Source: Lutjanus erythropterus
Lineage: Eukaryota > Chordata > Actinopteri > Lutjaniformes > Lutjanidae
Reading direction: 5' to 3'
NCBI GenBank assembly: GCA_020091685.1
Contig: CM034607.1
Span: 7,809,465 to 7,873,464 of the forward strand
DNA length: 64,000 nucleotides
Part shown: piece by piece, positions 1 to 12,247 of the stretch
Numbering within the stretch: the stretch's first letter is position 1
How the letters are laid out: each line of letters starts with the position of its first letter
Program-made: the position numbers and the translations under genes
Notes under the pieces: generated by a model
What the model was told of the DNA's origin: nothing
Databases searched by the model: none
Seen by the model: the letters and a program-made list of their open reading frames with translations, nothing else

Positions 1-3000
1 ACAAACCATAAACCATAAAAGTAACACCCAAGTTTAAAAAGTGATGCAATGTTTCCTGCATGATGGGACTGATTTTATTTTCTATCAACTATTATATACA
101 CAGGTAAAGAATCAGAGGATGGGATAACACTTTAGATTACAGCTAAGAAAAAAGTGGACACTATAAAACCCAATTCATGCATGGCATAAAACTTTTACAC
201 TTCTATAGAGTCCACTGAAATGTTCAGGAAGAAAAATTTGATAAACAGTTTTTACTTTTGTGCTCATTTTGTGAGCAAATACAGCTTAATTATCCAAATG
301 TACTCAATATTTTTATGATCATATGAGATGCAGTCAGTTTCCTGTTAAAAAAAACAAATAATTCAAGTTCACTTAACATAACAAAAACACATTACTACAA
401 CAAGAGATGCAGTGTTGTGCAGGAACACAAAATATCTTGGTTTATACATGGATGACCTTTTCGTATCAGCTTATTATTCTCTTGAATACACCAATTTAGC
501 AAAAACTAATTAAAGCAACATTTATTTTTAAAATGTTGCTGCAGCATATTGGCATTGTGTGAGAGTAAGAACTCCCTCTCTCTGAGCACTGCTTTTCTCT
601 TTTCTTTTACCTACTGGTAGGTAAAAGGGAAGAAGTAAAAAGATTACAGGCCATTTTACACCAGGATTTAAAATGGCAAAACTTGGTGGAGATATCAATT
701 CACAAGTAAGAAACCACTGCAGATGAAAATTATGGAGCCGGGAGAGGGGTAATATTTTGAGAAAAAATACTCAGAATTTCCAAGAGAAAAAGTCGAAAAG
801 GACAAAACGAGCAAAAAAGGAAGGCATTAAAGAGAGATTCTCATGGTGAATTTAAGAGAAAAAAGTCACTAATTTACAAGACAAAAGTTTTGAGTACTCT
901 CTAATTTTGCAAAATAAAAACCTACAAGAAATTGCGCCGCATTAAAGTTACAAATTTAAGAATTGAAAATCTTTCTTTTTTGGCAGAGGGGGGTTACTCT
1001 GGTCTTGAATTTCTTTCCCAGACTGCATCTTTCTTCCCGCATCCAGGGTTGTCTTGCAGATGAGAAAGAGGTCTGACTCGCACTAGCATGGGGTGAGGGC
1101 TTTATGTTCTTCAATCAAGAAGTCGGCTCAAGAACCAGAGAAGTGTTCAGCCAGATGTCAGCTAATGTCACCTGTTCCAAAAACCCAAAGACCACACCAA
1201 CTTTAAGAGAGCAACAGGCCACACGACTTAAACTATGTGTGGACGTGAGCGACAGGTACAATTGTTCGTCAGTCTCAGATCCTACAAAGGGTATCCAGGT
1301 TAGAACATTGAGTCGAAATGTTCCCCCTCCAGGGAGTATTAAGAATTAGTAAGCCTTACCACCTGTTTTACCCTTGCAGTGTTGGCATTCCCTGTCTGAA
1401 GTGGCCATCCCAACTTCCCCTGGGTCTGGGGTCTTTAGACCTTCAGGGGGTCGACCTTCACTCAGGTGCAACCGACTGTGTGCTCTCGCTAGCTCTGCTG
1501 GTTTTAAGTGAGCAAGTTTGCAAGATAAGGATGATTAGTTAGTTTGTTGTAGGTTTTAGGATGACACTGAAGAACTGTCTGAGCTGCCTGTCTTCACGAC
1601 GCAGCAACCCTTTCAAATCAGTAGCACACAAGGTCCCAAGTATCTTGCTATGCAGTCCATACATGAAGCGAATGAGGAGCAACTGGTCATCCATGTACTT
1701 CTCAACTGTGTGCTCAGGTAAACACAAAGAGCAAAGAACGGAGGAGTGAGAAAAAAGCAACCAACTGTAAATTACAGCAAAATGCAGTAAATGCTCTTGA
1801 ATGAATGCATATAAATTAGGTAAATAATACTAATAGAATATTTTGTTTCTTTCAGGAGATGTAGTGGACGGGCCTTGATCATGGGAAAAACGCTGATGCA
1901 CGTTGCTTGATTCATGTTGGTAGAATTTACTAATGAAGGATAAAACTGAACTGAAAGACAGACAACAATGGACAAATGTTACCAACTGGGTAATATGTTA
2001 GCTGGGCTCTATTCTATGCAGACTTGCGCTGTTATAAGGGAACGTTCTTCCACATTTTCAACACCTCGTCCTGATAGTTGTGTACTGCCTCTGAGAAGGA
2101 ACGGTTATTTCCTCAGCTGGACAAAGTTGGTAAAAACTGAGAAAACACATTATTTGCAGGGATGAAGCATGATGGTCATCATTACAGTCAGACATAAAAG
2201 ACTTGAAGAGCGTAAAGCTGGCGGCCTCACATCTGGGAGTCTTGTGCAGCTAATACCGTGGCTACATAATTCAAATTTACTGAGGCTGAAATGTGATCTA
2301 CTGTGATGACCAGAATCAATCTGATGTGGGCGTACCGCCGTCTCCCTCCCACTGTGTGAAGTGATCTGGAATATGACTTACTTCCCTGTCTGTCTCTCTC
2401 TTCTTCAGACCAACACATGCACGCGAAAACACACACGCACACCAGTTGTCAGGGGACAGGAGAGCTTCGGCAAGCTCCAAAATTTACACAGTTCACTATT
2501 CAAACAGCACCTGTTCAGTAATGATGGATCAACACTGCGAGGAGAATGAGAGAGCATATTTAATTGGATGTTTACATGAGGAATAACTTCAACCATATGG
2601 ATTAGATTATTGGACCATATGCACTTCGGCACTTCATCTGGGCGCCTCAGCTCCTGAAGTAACACATAGCTCTCTGAAAAACTCATAAAAACCTGCAGAG
2701 AAGAAATAAAACTGCTTCAGATGCCATAAAATCTACCACATTTCTCCTTAAATAACCCCAAATATGATAAAAATTGGGACATAAAACACATCTTTAACAC
2801 CCTGCAAATACCTGATGCCTGAAGACCTTTAACAAACAACAACTGTGAGTCATGGCACATTAATAGCTGAGTTTTGCAGGAAAATGATAAGCAAGTGACA
2901 TGAGAAATCTGTTCAGGAAAAGGCACTTTTGCTTTTAATCTTTAATCTTCTAGTCTTTTTATGTGTACAACTTGAGCACAGAGGAGGTTAATTACTTTAT

Positions 3001-3040
3001 AGATGATGTGTTTTTAAATATGCATGTTAAAGTCATGGCC
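1..3040. other. AT-rich intergenic DNA, no gene seen
   Basis: The reading frames are short and overlap on both strands, with no domain, splice pattern or codon bias that I can support. Apart from the palindrome at 604-627 and a small hairpin near 512-541, I see nothing specific in it. Decayed repeats could be present below what can be recognised by eye. Confidence 0.6.
604..627. repeat. 24-bp near-perfect palindrome
   Basis: Two 11-bp arms, cttttacctac and gtaggtaaaag, face each other across a 2-base centre (tg). It could be a cruciform or dimeric protein site, or a chance palindrome. About 70 bp upstream a second hairpin, agcaacatt...aatgttgct, lies at about 512-541. No transposon ends are visible around them. 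Confidence 0.5.
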
Positions 3041-3093
3041 GTATTAACCTGATCTGGGGCCCTAGGGCAAAAATTCGCTGTGGCACCCCAGAG

Positions 3094-3631
3094 CAGGGGT
3101 CTTAAATAGGGGGTGCAGGACCCCGGTGGAGTCTTCTGAGTTAATGTAGGGGCTGCCTCAAATTGTTGTTTGATATTTGATATTGTTTTTTTTCTACAAA
3201 AACTAAAGTATGTATGAAAGTACACATGAATAACATGAATCCAATATATTGTCAGCAAAAATTAATCAATGTATTTGTAAAAAAACAACAACAACAAAAA
3301 TTTAATCAACACAACACTGACAAAAGGCTTCCCATGAATTCTGTGATCATGTGAGCTAGCTAACCTGCTAAATCACTGTGCGGCATCTATCCATAATAGT
3401 GAACTACTTAGCTATGTTAGTGAAACACGTTGGCCAGTCAGCTATATCATGATCTTATGAACCCCAGTGGATCATTTTATAACTTCACTCTCAACTTCCA
3501 CCTCAGAAACCACAAAAGGGTGAGGCTAACGCAGCTAATATTAGCCATGCTTCTGACTTAGTGGGGGGGGGGCTGTTTCATCTCTCTATCAGCTAAGGGG
3601 TCCCTGCTGTTAAAACTCTTAAAGACCCCTG
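3094..3631. mobile_element. hAT-like non-autonomous DNA element (caggggtctt ends)
   Basis: The element starts caggggtctt and ends in its reverse complement (aagacccctg), giving a 10-bp perfect terminal inverted repeat. The flanks are ccccagag on the left and ccctagtg on the right, a 6/8 match consistent with an aged 8-bp target duplication as made by hAT transposases. At 538 bp it contains no transposase frame, so it would have moved using an enzyme supplied elsewhere. The left flank (about 3040-3090, gggccctagggc) resembles another fish repeat, so it may have inserted into older repeat DNA. Confidence 0.6.
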
Positions 3632-3639
3632 CCCTAGTG

Positions 3640-4230
3640 CAAACAATTTAAACACAATTTTATAATTTAAGTAGTTCTCATTGATAAGTTATTTAATTAA
3701 ACAAAAATGCCAAATATAAATTGGTTCTCACTTCCCAAGTGTTGTTTTATGTTTTTTTATAGAAATAATATCTTTGAACTTTGGACTGCTGGTCAGTTAA
3801 AAACTAGTCATAGACTTCACCTTTGACAAACTTGACAGTATTAGCTGTTTAGTCAAAAAAATTAAAATGACACAAGTATGCTTTTCCTAACCACAACAAA
3901 GTAGTTTTGGCTGCCATTTTATGAGAATTTTGGTTTTCTTTTCATAGCTCTTTTCATCAGTTTAATTGGTTATGACAACATTGGTTATGACATGCCCAGT
4001 ACTAAATTGCCAAGGTTCAGGAACACAACAATATTGCAAAGAATAGTTCCGAAAGGGCAAGAAGCATCGCAGCACAGACATGCCTGGTGACATCAAGCCA
4101 TAAGCCTGCCATTGGTTGATCGTTTCCGGCAGCATTTCAGGCACTACCTGTGTTTTTAAAGTAAACAATCTCTGAGTTAGCAACCTACATGCTAAAAATG
4201 GCAAATTGAATGAATGTAAACAAGCTTGCG
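3640..4230. other. Intergenic DNA, nothing identified
   Basis: AT-rich sequence between two repeat segments. No supported frame, repeat termini or enhancer-like site cluster was seen. Confidence 0.5.
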
Positions 4231-4460
4231 GTGATTTAGACGTTGTAATGCCGGGGCTCACCTTCCCACATGCAAATGTCTCACCAAAACAAGTTCCCCA
4301 CTGACACTGTTTTGCAGGGGCTCCGTTGCTGCATCCTGGGCTTAGCGCTGCCCAAGACGACTGTGATTGGTTTAGAGAAATACAAACAAGTGTTTTTCCA
4401 CCTACAGAAGAATGATAATGTGTTGAGCCAGACTGCAAAACACTGCAATATAATACCCCT
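4230..4460. repeat. Decayed dispersed fish repeat
   Basis: The stretch around 4310-4400 (ttgctgcatcctgggctt, then agcgctgcccaagacga and tgtgattggttta) matches a dispersed repeat that I remember as common in percomorph genomes. Boundaries are unclear and no terminal repeats are visible. The 106- to 158-codon frames crossing here on both strands are by-products of this repeat and have no recognisable domain. Confidence 0.35.
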
Positions 4461-6212
4461 GATAATCAGACATTGCACAAGAAAGCTGTTAGCGTCACGG
4501 TCAGTCCAACAGATCAAAGTTGAACCAAGAAATCAGTCTGTGAACTGTAATAATGTTTACAGTGGACCTTATTCACAGCAGTCATTCTGACATGAAAGAG
4601 TGATGTAAACACAGATGTTACCAATGATACTAATTAAGGTTCCATTCCATTCAGGTCAAACAGAGTCAAGATGCTGCTATTGCGCATGTTGGCTCAGTGG
4701 AAAGGTCCTTAAACTGAACATGACCTTAATTAATATCATTTGTAACACTAGTGTTTACACAACTATTTCATGTTATCATGACTGCTATGAAAAAGGTCTG
4801 CTTACATTTAATTGTCAGACTGCTAATTGTTTCTGTCCTCATGTAACATCTTTTTAGCCATGAGGCCAAATTTCCAAATCTTGGCGATTAGAAGAACTGC
4901 TACAAATGATGGACAGAGCTACAAAAATATGAATTCTTTTTACAGTTAGTAGTAAAGGCTTTAGAAGGCACCAACAAAACTCATATGAGGACAAACAGTT
5001 CTGGGGTCACATGCTAGCAACTCAAAGTAACTCATTAGAGTGCTCAAGTTTTGTAATAAGTAACATAATGCATTAGCTTTGCGTTTGAAGTACTCAGTTA
5101 TTTTGTTATATTTTCAAAAACGCTGAATTACAATTTTATCACATTTCCAGCACTGCAAGAACTACAGCTGCCTGCACCTGTCAGCAGACTCTGAGGGTGA
5201 CTTTTTTTTTAATCTGAGACAGAGGACAGACATATGATCTCAGAATCGGTGGACACTGTAATCGCCAAGTATCTCAAGTCATTTTGAGATGGATGCATTG
5301 AACAAATTCTGCATCAAATCTTGCTTCGAGTCGCACACTTCTCGAAAAACTTCTCCTGGATTATAAAAGAGTAAACTACAGAGAGCATTGGTTGGGTGGG
5401 TCTATGTGATTTGAAAACCCTGCACACTTTTATTGTTCGTATGCATGACTTTTGAGAAGCTACCTGGACCATTAGTTACATATTGAAAGAAAATATAGGC
5501 CAGCCTTATTTACCATCATATCATCAGGACAATATATCCAACATGTATGAGGAACTGTAAAAAGGTTTTCATTTCTGGTAACACAAAAGTACTCTAAAGC
5601 TCATATGCTTATGAAATTCCACACAAGCAGTGTTTCTACTGCAGTGCTGCTACTGCCAGCCCTGATTTTTTTATTTGTGACATATTCTACAGATATAGGC
5701 AATGAAAGTATAGTGAGAGGTGTCATGTTGTGGGTATGATGTCGATGTGACTATCAACAGAATTTTCACTGTGTTGTTTTTGAGAACTGCACAAGTCGCG
5801 TGGAAAAAAAGAGGCAGACCTGAAGCTTAAGCGTTACTGCAGCCGTGCACGACATGCACACGAGCGGTGCTGCTCACTCAGGTTGTGTGATTGCTCTAAT
5901 CTGTCAACATAAATGCCAAAATAAAACCCAACAAATTCCACAACGCACAGGCAGTCGAAGTAAACCTGCCGTAATGAATTAGTAACACAGCCTAACACTG
6001 ATTACAAACAACGTATTTTGTATGACATCTTATGGACTAAGACATTAGCTGAAAAATCAGTGGGTTCTTTCATAACAAAAATAATTGTATGTTGCATCTA
6101 AACAGTAGTAATATGTTAAACTTGACAAATGGGCCCAAAACAGGCAAGAAATCAAGATTAGGAAACATAGGATCCAGTTAAAATTATTTTTGAATTTCAG
6201 GACATATTGTGA
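4460..6212. other. Intergenic DNA, nothing identified
   Basis: No gene, tandem repeat or clear transposon end was found. Only short unrelated reading frames occur. Confidence 0.5.
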
Positions 6213-6809
6213 TTAAAGATCGTAGAAAGCAACAATAAATGTGAGTTCTGAGTTTGTCACTCTACAGAAATGTGTTATTAACCACCCAGCCAAGTTTAAA
6301 TGATTAAAAAAAATCACTAATTAAATAAAATTGGATCTCAAAATCCTGAAAAAACTGGCAATTTTCTCTGCTCTGAAACACTAGGGGAGTGTCTGCTCTG
6401 GTGTCTCAGTGACACACTCCGACCTGAAAATGACATGAAACATGGACGCTCCATCCGTCAGCTTTATTGGACATGTCCAGATGTGTTTGAGCCACCAGAG
6501 CCAGAGGACGGTGACAAGATTGTATTTTTTTTCTTCTGTGTCAGGTTGTTGGAACTGAAGTGAGCTGAAGTGAACTGCTGGGCTGATTTGGACTGAGAGA
6601 GTCGCTGAAGGTACGTTCGTAACTGACTGTTACAGAGGGTGAGGAGAGGGGGAGGAAATGTCATTTGTGTGTTGGTTCGTTAATGGTCTGCCTCCACAAT
6701 TCAGTACTACATAATTTGCAGCCTTTTCACGTTCTTTTCACCAACTATGGTCGAACATGTGTAATGTGTTTAGAAGACAAACTACACTTTTTCTTTACAC
6801 AGACTTTAA
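6213..6809 (-). mobile_element. TTAA-flanked repeat family, copy A
   Basis: First of five copies of a repeat of roughly 500-760 bp. It is bounded by TTAA on both sides (6213-6216 and 6806-6809), the target choice of piggyBac and Kolobok transposases. The shared core includes gacatgtccagatgtgtttg and the block ggttgttggaactgaagtga. Read on the minus strand, the core contains AATAAAGCTG, a polyadenylation signal. The TATA box found in other copies is lost here. No transposase frame is present. The inner ends are only weakly inverted (agatcg...gaaag against agtctg...taaag). An LTR of a retroelement is the main alternative reading. Confidence 0.6.
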
Positions 6810-7380
6810 CAAGCTGTCAATTCATCAAATACAAGTCCATGGACACTGGACAGTGTCATAAGAGTCATAAGAGCAAGGATAAGGTAGATACAGTCTATAA
6901 TTAACATTTTGCAATGCTCTGTTTAACTTTGCCAACAACCACTGCATGACAAAGATGTTTTCATTATACTAATAGACAATTGTGTGACCTGAAGTTAAGC
7001 TGCACTCCGTTTAGCAATCCATTAACCAAGGACAAAATTGTCCATTTCAGCCGCTCAAAAAAACATGTTCCCGTGTATCGTTGCTTTAAGATTACAGCCT
7101 CTTCATTATCCACTGCACAAGCTCCAGAAATAACATGTCATTAAAATAAAATCCTGTAAAATTTAATTAAGTGAAATCATAAAAGAAGATGACTCTCTCT
7201 GGCTCACTCGGCTACAAAGTCAATGAGTAACTGAGCAGCGTTTGAGAAGTGAAATATACTGTGGGTCTGTGTGTTTGATTTGATTATGCTTTGGTTCAAC
7301 AGGTAGAGACTGCTGCTGTTCTGATGGCCCGCGCTGTAAACAAAAATCCTATTAGGTCATAATAAATGACTGTCTTTCAG
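6810..7380. other. Intergenic DNA, nothing identified
   Basis: Unannotated sequence between a repeat copy and the enhancer-like block. No supported frame or repeat is seen. Confidence 0.5.
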
Positions 7381-7830
7381 TGAAAAAAACTGTTCCATCG
7401 TTCTCCCGTGTGCCTCTTAATTATGTTCCTTAGCCCCGGTGAATTTAAAGAGGTAAATAATGATATGATTTTTTTATTACGATTCATCAACTTTGCCTTT
7501 TGCTGCCGTCGGAGCCGCAGAGTGCCCCGAGTCATCATCTCTCATTAAGTAATGAATAGTGATTGGTATGAAATTACTTCACCCCACTCTGCTGCCTGTC
7601 CATTAGTCCGTTAATCAACAGCATATGACTGCCAGGCTGCACAAAATCCTCTTGCAAACAAATCACCCCGCGCCCTCCATCCCTTCCCTTCCCCTAAAAT
7701 ACAATTCCTAATTTGCATAATGAGGGCCAAAGGAGGGCAATGTTTGCTCATAATCAAAATGCATTTATTCACAGGAAGCTATCCTGTTGCACCCGCTTAA
7801 TTCACACCTGCTCTTTTCGGTAATCAAAGC
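7380..7830. promoter_or_regulatory. Candidate conserved non-coding enhancer with octamer site
   Basis: This 450-bp stretch is free of recognisable repeats and dense in homeodomain cores (TAAT/ATTA), including ttaattatg, gttaatcaac and tcattaagtaatgaat. A perfect POU octamer, ATTTGCAT, lies at 7711-7718 within aatttgcataatgag. Base composition is more balanced than the flanks, and all frames are closed. These traits are typical of vertebrate developmental enhancers. Function and conservation are inference, because no alignment could be made and the target gene is outside the window. Confidence 0.4.
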
Positions 7831-8290
7831 CAGGGTTCAGGTGGAAGCACAGGCCTTGTAATGTGTTCTCACAGGGTGCAGAGTCTGTGAACTGAAGAAA
7901 GAAAGATTTTTATGATCCAGAAAGCTTCACATGCTTGGAGAAGTACAAGAGAGGCAGGAATGTTAACTATGGACAACACAGTATGAATATAACCAGCAAT
8001 GACTTTCAAACCTGCCTTTTTTTTACACAGTTGTCTCTCAAACCTGGCTTTGTTCATTTGTTATGAACTTGCACTTCTATTTAAGTACACAATCAGTGCA
8101 TGAAATGTGGCACAATGTCATATAATGTGCAAATACCCTCCATGTCATCTGCACTACAAAGATTATAGATTGTTCAGTTTAGTTTGGAACTGTGTAGAGA
8201 TAGTCCAAATCAATACAGGTGGTTGACAAAAATCAAATTTAAATGATGCTCATGCCTTAAAGTGTTTTTCCTTAAAGCTGATCTAATCAA
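7830..8290. other. Intergenic DNA, nothing identified
   Basis: Short spacer between the enhancer-like block and a helicase-derived repeat. No gene or repeat end is visible. Confidence 0.5.
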
Positions 8291-8295
8291 TATTT

Positions 8296-8790
8296 TCATT
8301 TTAACAATGGATGAAATGACTTCACCTGACACACCAGATGGTTTGCTACACAGAACAATCTGGGAAAGTAGTCCTTAAAAAAGGGCAGGCACTTTAAAAA
8401 AAAACACAAGTCGTCTAACACAGGGTAACTGCAACCAATCAGATCAAAGTCAGTGGGGAGCAGAGCAAAAACATCTTTTCCATGGAGAAAAGCCTTCAGT
8501 GCTGTTCTTTGCTCCTCTTTCAATGAAGAAATACTCTCCAGTTCAGATATAACTGATGCTCTCACAGTGTCAGTGTTAACCTCTTCAGGAGCCGCCATTG
8601 TTTGTTCAAAACAAGTCATTTTCATGGATGCTTCTTGCTGTCATCACACCTAAAACCACACTCATAGCTGCTGGTAGTCCTTCCTCGGATGCTTATTGGC
8701 TGCACCATGTTTGGGACCAATTGGATAACTTGAAGCCTGGTAAGATGGATTCTTTTGTGAGCTTCCAAATACAGCTGTGAGAAATGACTA
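8296..8790 (-). pseudogene. RecQ-like helicase N-terminal fragment in a dispersed element, copy 1
   Basis: The minus strand starts with a good-context ATG (caaacaatggcggctcc) giving MAAPEE. It continues through a Glu-rich helix to LKEEQRTALKAF and GKDVFALLPT, which matches the Q-motif to motif I region of RecQ-family DNA helicases. The frame then leaves the family just where the Walker A lysine/serine should follow, so no ATPase could be made. Sequence upstream of the ATG is shared with the copy at 54425-54760. Sequence downstream of the break is shared with the copy at 60430-60660. A repeat carrying a truncated helicase gene is more likely than a lost cellular gene. The host transposon type is not known to me. 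Confidence 0.6.
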
Positions 8791-9985
8791 TGTATAATAT
8801 GAAAAATAGGGCTAAGTGAGTACTTTGCTGAAATAACATATATCTGATGTATTTTTTGAGTATCATCATAGCAAAATGTGTCAATGTCAGTACTCATGAT
8901 AAGTTTATAAAAAACTTCTGTAATAGTCTTCTATTATGATCAAATCCTGTATCTGAAGCTCAATTGTGAGTCTCTTGTGTAGTCTTTTAATATACAATAA
9001 ATACAGCAACTTAAAAAAGAAAAAACAACAAAAAGCACACTTGACCTGCAATGTCTGATCTACTCATATCAATTTTAGACACACCCCTCCCTGTCCCTGC
9101 CACTGTCAAGGACACAACAGCAACAACCAGTGACTCTGCAGCCTGAAAGAAAGTTACCACTAAACTCAACAAGGGAAAGTAATATTTTATTGCCGTGAAA
9201 TACAAGCGTGGAGAGGACGGGGGTGGAGCTGGGGACAGAACCAACGGACAGCTGCTGAAAGTTTTTGGGGTTACAGAGCTGGGGACAGACTGGAGCTTCT
9301 GGAGGAAGAAACACCGCAGTCACACTGATTTTGTTTTTTATGCCAACGTCTTTACTAGTAGGAGGAGAGTTCTGTGTTTATGTTTAAAACTTTTTGGAAT
9401 TAAAACGCGGATTTATCTTCACTCTTTCCTCTCAGCCTGTCTGCAAAAGCAACCGATGGAGGAGGAGGCGGTTTTAAGCAACACCCACGTCTGGTTTTAA
9501 CTTATGACCCAACTCTGCAGTTCCCTCAGCTCTACGGCACATTTTAGTGTCTTTCAGCTCAACGTTTTAGTTTTTACGGCCCACAGCTTATCTGTTTTGC
9601 TTCTTTCCCATGACTCTCATCAACCTTATTTCCATCTGGAACAGGCATCTGTTTTAGCAACAAAAACAAAAACTGCATCACTTTCTAATGACTTGGCTGC
9701 ATGTTTTATTTTGATGGTGTCATTTTATGCACACAGTTTCTATTGTGATTGCTATTACTAACTTTAAATAGAGACTTCGTGAACACAGCTACTTTGCAAC
9801 GTATTAACCTTAAAATAACAGCTTTAAAATCATTTTGATGGTAAATTGACTTTCAATGATGAAAATGTCACTTGCTCCGGCAATACGCAAATTGGATTAA
9901 GTGGGTGCAATCACCTGCAAGAAGTGTGTAACGCTTTATGGCATGTTACCACCAACTATGGGTCTTCAGCTAGCTGTAAGAAGAA
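8790..9985. other. Intergenic DNA, nothing identified
   Basis: Contains several 60-100 codon frames with no recognisable domain. A slightly more GC-rich part at 9040-9330 could be an unrecognised repeat. No splice-bounded exon can be defended. Confidence 0.5.
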
Positions 9986-9989
9986 GCTA

Positions 9990-10110
9990 GCGCTGTATCA
10001 GAAAGGAGTGAATGTGACTCAGAGGGAGGGTTGTACGGTTCAATCCCTAGCTCCACCAGCCAATATGTGTCCTTGGGCAAGAAAACAGACTATATGAAAT
10101 GCAGTCCATA
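9990..10110 (+). repeat. tRNA-type SINE fragment
   Basis: An RNA polymerase III B-box-like sequence, ggttcaatccc, lies at about 10038-10048. It is followed by the tail tgtccttgggcaagaaaa, a sequence seen in many fish SINE-like repeats. The upstream part resembles a degraded tRNA-derived head, without a convincing A box. It is probably an inactive fragment. Confidence 0.5.
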
Positions 10111-10385
10111 TTCTCAGAATGGGGAAAAAAACCCTTGTAATAGCTTATAGCATGTCAACACATGCACAAGTACAGCTGTTGACAGCGGTGTAAAAGTCCA
10201 AAACTGGGTGGTCAAGTTGTAAATAATACTGATTCTTGCATAATGTTGCTTTTACTATCTGAGGTGTTAACAACAGTGGTTCAATGCTGCATAACAATCT
10301 GCTGCTGATAGTCCACTAAAAGAAGCTTGTCCTGCATTTGCAGTTTAACTGAGCTGATTTTAAAGCAGGAACCCTGCAAGGTGGT

Positions 10386-10779
10386 GTCATGGTCTTGGGG
10401 TCACCTGGTAATTTCCTGTTTTAGTTTGATATGTCTTCCCTTGTGTGTCTTTGTTGTTTTAACTTCCTGTCTTTGTGTGTTTTCCCGCTCTTGATCACGG
10501 ATTATTTTCACCTCTTCTTCATTGTCCTCACCTGTGTCTTATCCTTCCCCTCCGCAGTCTATTTAATCCTGTGTCTTTCCCTCCTTGGTTGCTGGTTTGT
10601 CTTCTCTTTGTGGTCAAGTGATTGGACTTTGGTTTTCCTTGTTTGCCTATTTTTCTGGATCTGTAAGGTTTTTTTTTCCGTGTTTTTGCTTTCCTATTAA
10701 ACTTTGAATCTCACCTCAGATTGTTGCATGTCTGCACTTGGGTCAGTTCTGTTGTTACCCCGCTTGACTGCATGACAGA
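10386..10779 (+). mobile_element. Solo-LTR candidate (tgtcatg...catgaca)
   Basis: The segment starts TGTCATG and ends CATGACA, a 7-bp inverted terminal pair with canonical TG...CA. Inside, a TATA-like ctatttaatcc lies near 10559 and a polyadenylation signal variant ATTAAA near 10696, in the order expected of U3-R-U5. No retroviral genes flank it, so it would be a recombination remnant. No matching 4-6 bp target duplication is evident. The 89-codon hydrophobic frame inside is a product of T-rich sequence and is not a gene. Confidence 0.55.
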
Positions 10780-11400
10780 GGGATTGCAGCTCTATCGTTT
10801 TTTGTTTTTTTTTCTGTGTAAAACCACAGTTTGACCCTGTTGTCCCATAGTTAATGCCTAACAAACATAAACAGATCATCTTTAGGGCAACACTGAAAAA
10901 ACTCACAGCTTTCCAACCCTTTTCAAACCTTCTATACAAAAGCCGAGCTATATGCGACCCACGCATCTGGTCAAAAGCACTCTAGTGAACAAAACTTCAG
11001 AAAACCTGACCTGATCTCTTCACTAATGGTAAACATTAGAGCGCAGGGCCATATGGAGGGGCAGGAGATTTACTGGTGCACTGGTTGACCTGTGATCCAG
11101 CAGTGTGTCCACTAACACAGATACACAAAAGAGAAAAGGCATCTCATGCTGTTTGATGGATCATGGTGCATGCCGTATTTGACTAGTGGGCTGGTTACGT
11201 CTTTGTGGAGGAAATCATGAATAAATCAAATTTCATGAGTCTTCATTTTAGTGTAAAACACTTATATTTTTATTGACCAATCAAAATAACCTTTTATAAT
11301 TTCATCCTTTGTCCTAAGTAACGGATGTGTGATGGTGGGGTATGTCTGGGTCAGTCTAGGACAAATTTCTGCATCCATTCTTTTATCACAGTCTGCCGCT
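10780..11400. other. Intergenic DNA, nothing identified
   Basis: No repeat ends, exon signals or site clusters were recognised in this stretch. Confidence 0.5.
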
Positions 11401-11420
11401 TGCACGCCACAGATCCCAGG

Positions 11421-11438
11421 TGCTAATCCTGATTAGCA
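11421..11438. promoter_or_regulatory. Palindromic paired homeodomain site
   Basis: Perfect 8-bp arms tgctaatc and gattagca are separated by ct. This gives two inverted TAAT cores, one of them TAATCC, the preferred core of K50 (Otx/Pitx/Goosecoid-type) homeodomains. The surrounding 100 bp are repeat-free and comparatively GC-balanced. Regulatory use is inference. Confidence 0.35.
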
Positions 11439-11519
11439 TCTTGCTGCAGCGTTACTGCACTGCACCTCCCAGAGGTCACTTGTCAATCAAGCAGTGCATT
11501 CGGTATACTGTGATGGCTC

Positions 11520-12246
11520 TTTGATTTACTGTTTGACTTTGTGTAGGCTGCAGCACTCTGTTCTTTGACTTTTCAGCTACAGTAGCTTCTGGCTAACATT
11601 TTCTTTATTGGAAAGCCAACCATAATCTGATAAAAGCCTTCATGAAATTGTGATAAATATAAACTATTTGTCTTAACTTCAAAAGTTAGTGTCCAGGCTC
11701 CCTTAATGTTTTAAGTTGACTGAACTTGAAAAGACAAGCAGAGGTAATTCTGCAGTGATTCCAAAAAAATTTCTAGTCAAATAAACTTGATACTAATTCA
11801 GTTGTACTTGAGAAAACATAAGATTATAATATCAACTTTAACCAATTGAACTATTCAGCCACATTGACAAACATTGCAAACACATTTGATTTCCTTTGAC
11901 ATTTCCTCAGTTTGAAAAGTCTGTTCTTTATTCCACACAAAGAACTTAAAGCTTCAGCTGCTCCTGTTGGAGCTACACTGCTGCAGCACTGGAACAAAGA
12001 CAATATTTTAAACTGCTCCAAGTGAATGTATTTAATGTGTAAACAGGTGGGGACTGAATTCAGAACTCATATACATAACCTTATATGTAATACTCATCAT
12101 ATGTTTTCCTCGAACTATAAAAAGAAGGGTCTTAGGAGCGTTAAATATCAAACAATGCATGCTGGGAAGTCTGCTAATCATCTTTCTTTTGAAATGTAAT
12201 TTAATAAGTTAAGTTAGAAGAAGTTCTGGAGTGTTCTGAAAATAAT
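11520..12246. other. Intergenic DNA, nothing identified
   Basis: No supported gene or element. A gcatgctgggaag motif near 12157 resembles part of a ZNF143 site, but the rest of that site is missing. Confidence 0.5.
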
Positions 12247-12247
12247 T

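Noticed and set aside
3962..4438. 158-codon minus-strand frame
   Set aside because: It coincides in part with a dispersed repeat; no domain or splice signal supports a gene.
10431..10700. 89-codon hydrophobic frame as a membrane protein
   Set aside because: It lies within the solo-LTR candidate in T-rich DNA, and the Leu/Phe content comes from composition.
12148..12175. gcatgctgggaag as a ZNF143 promoter site
   Set aside because: Only half of the motif is present and there is no promoter context.
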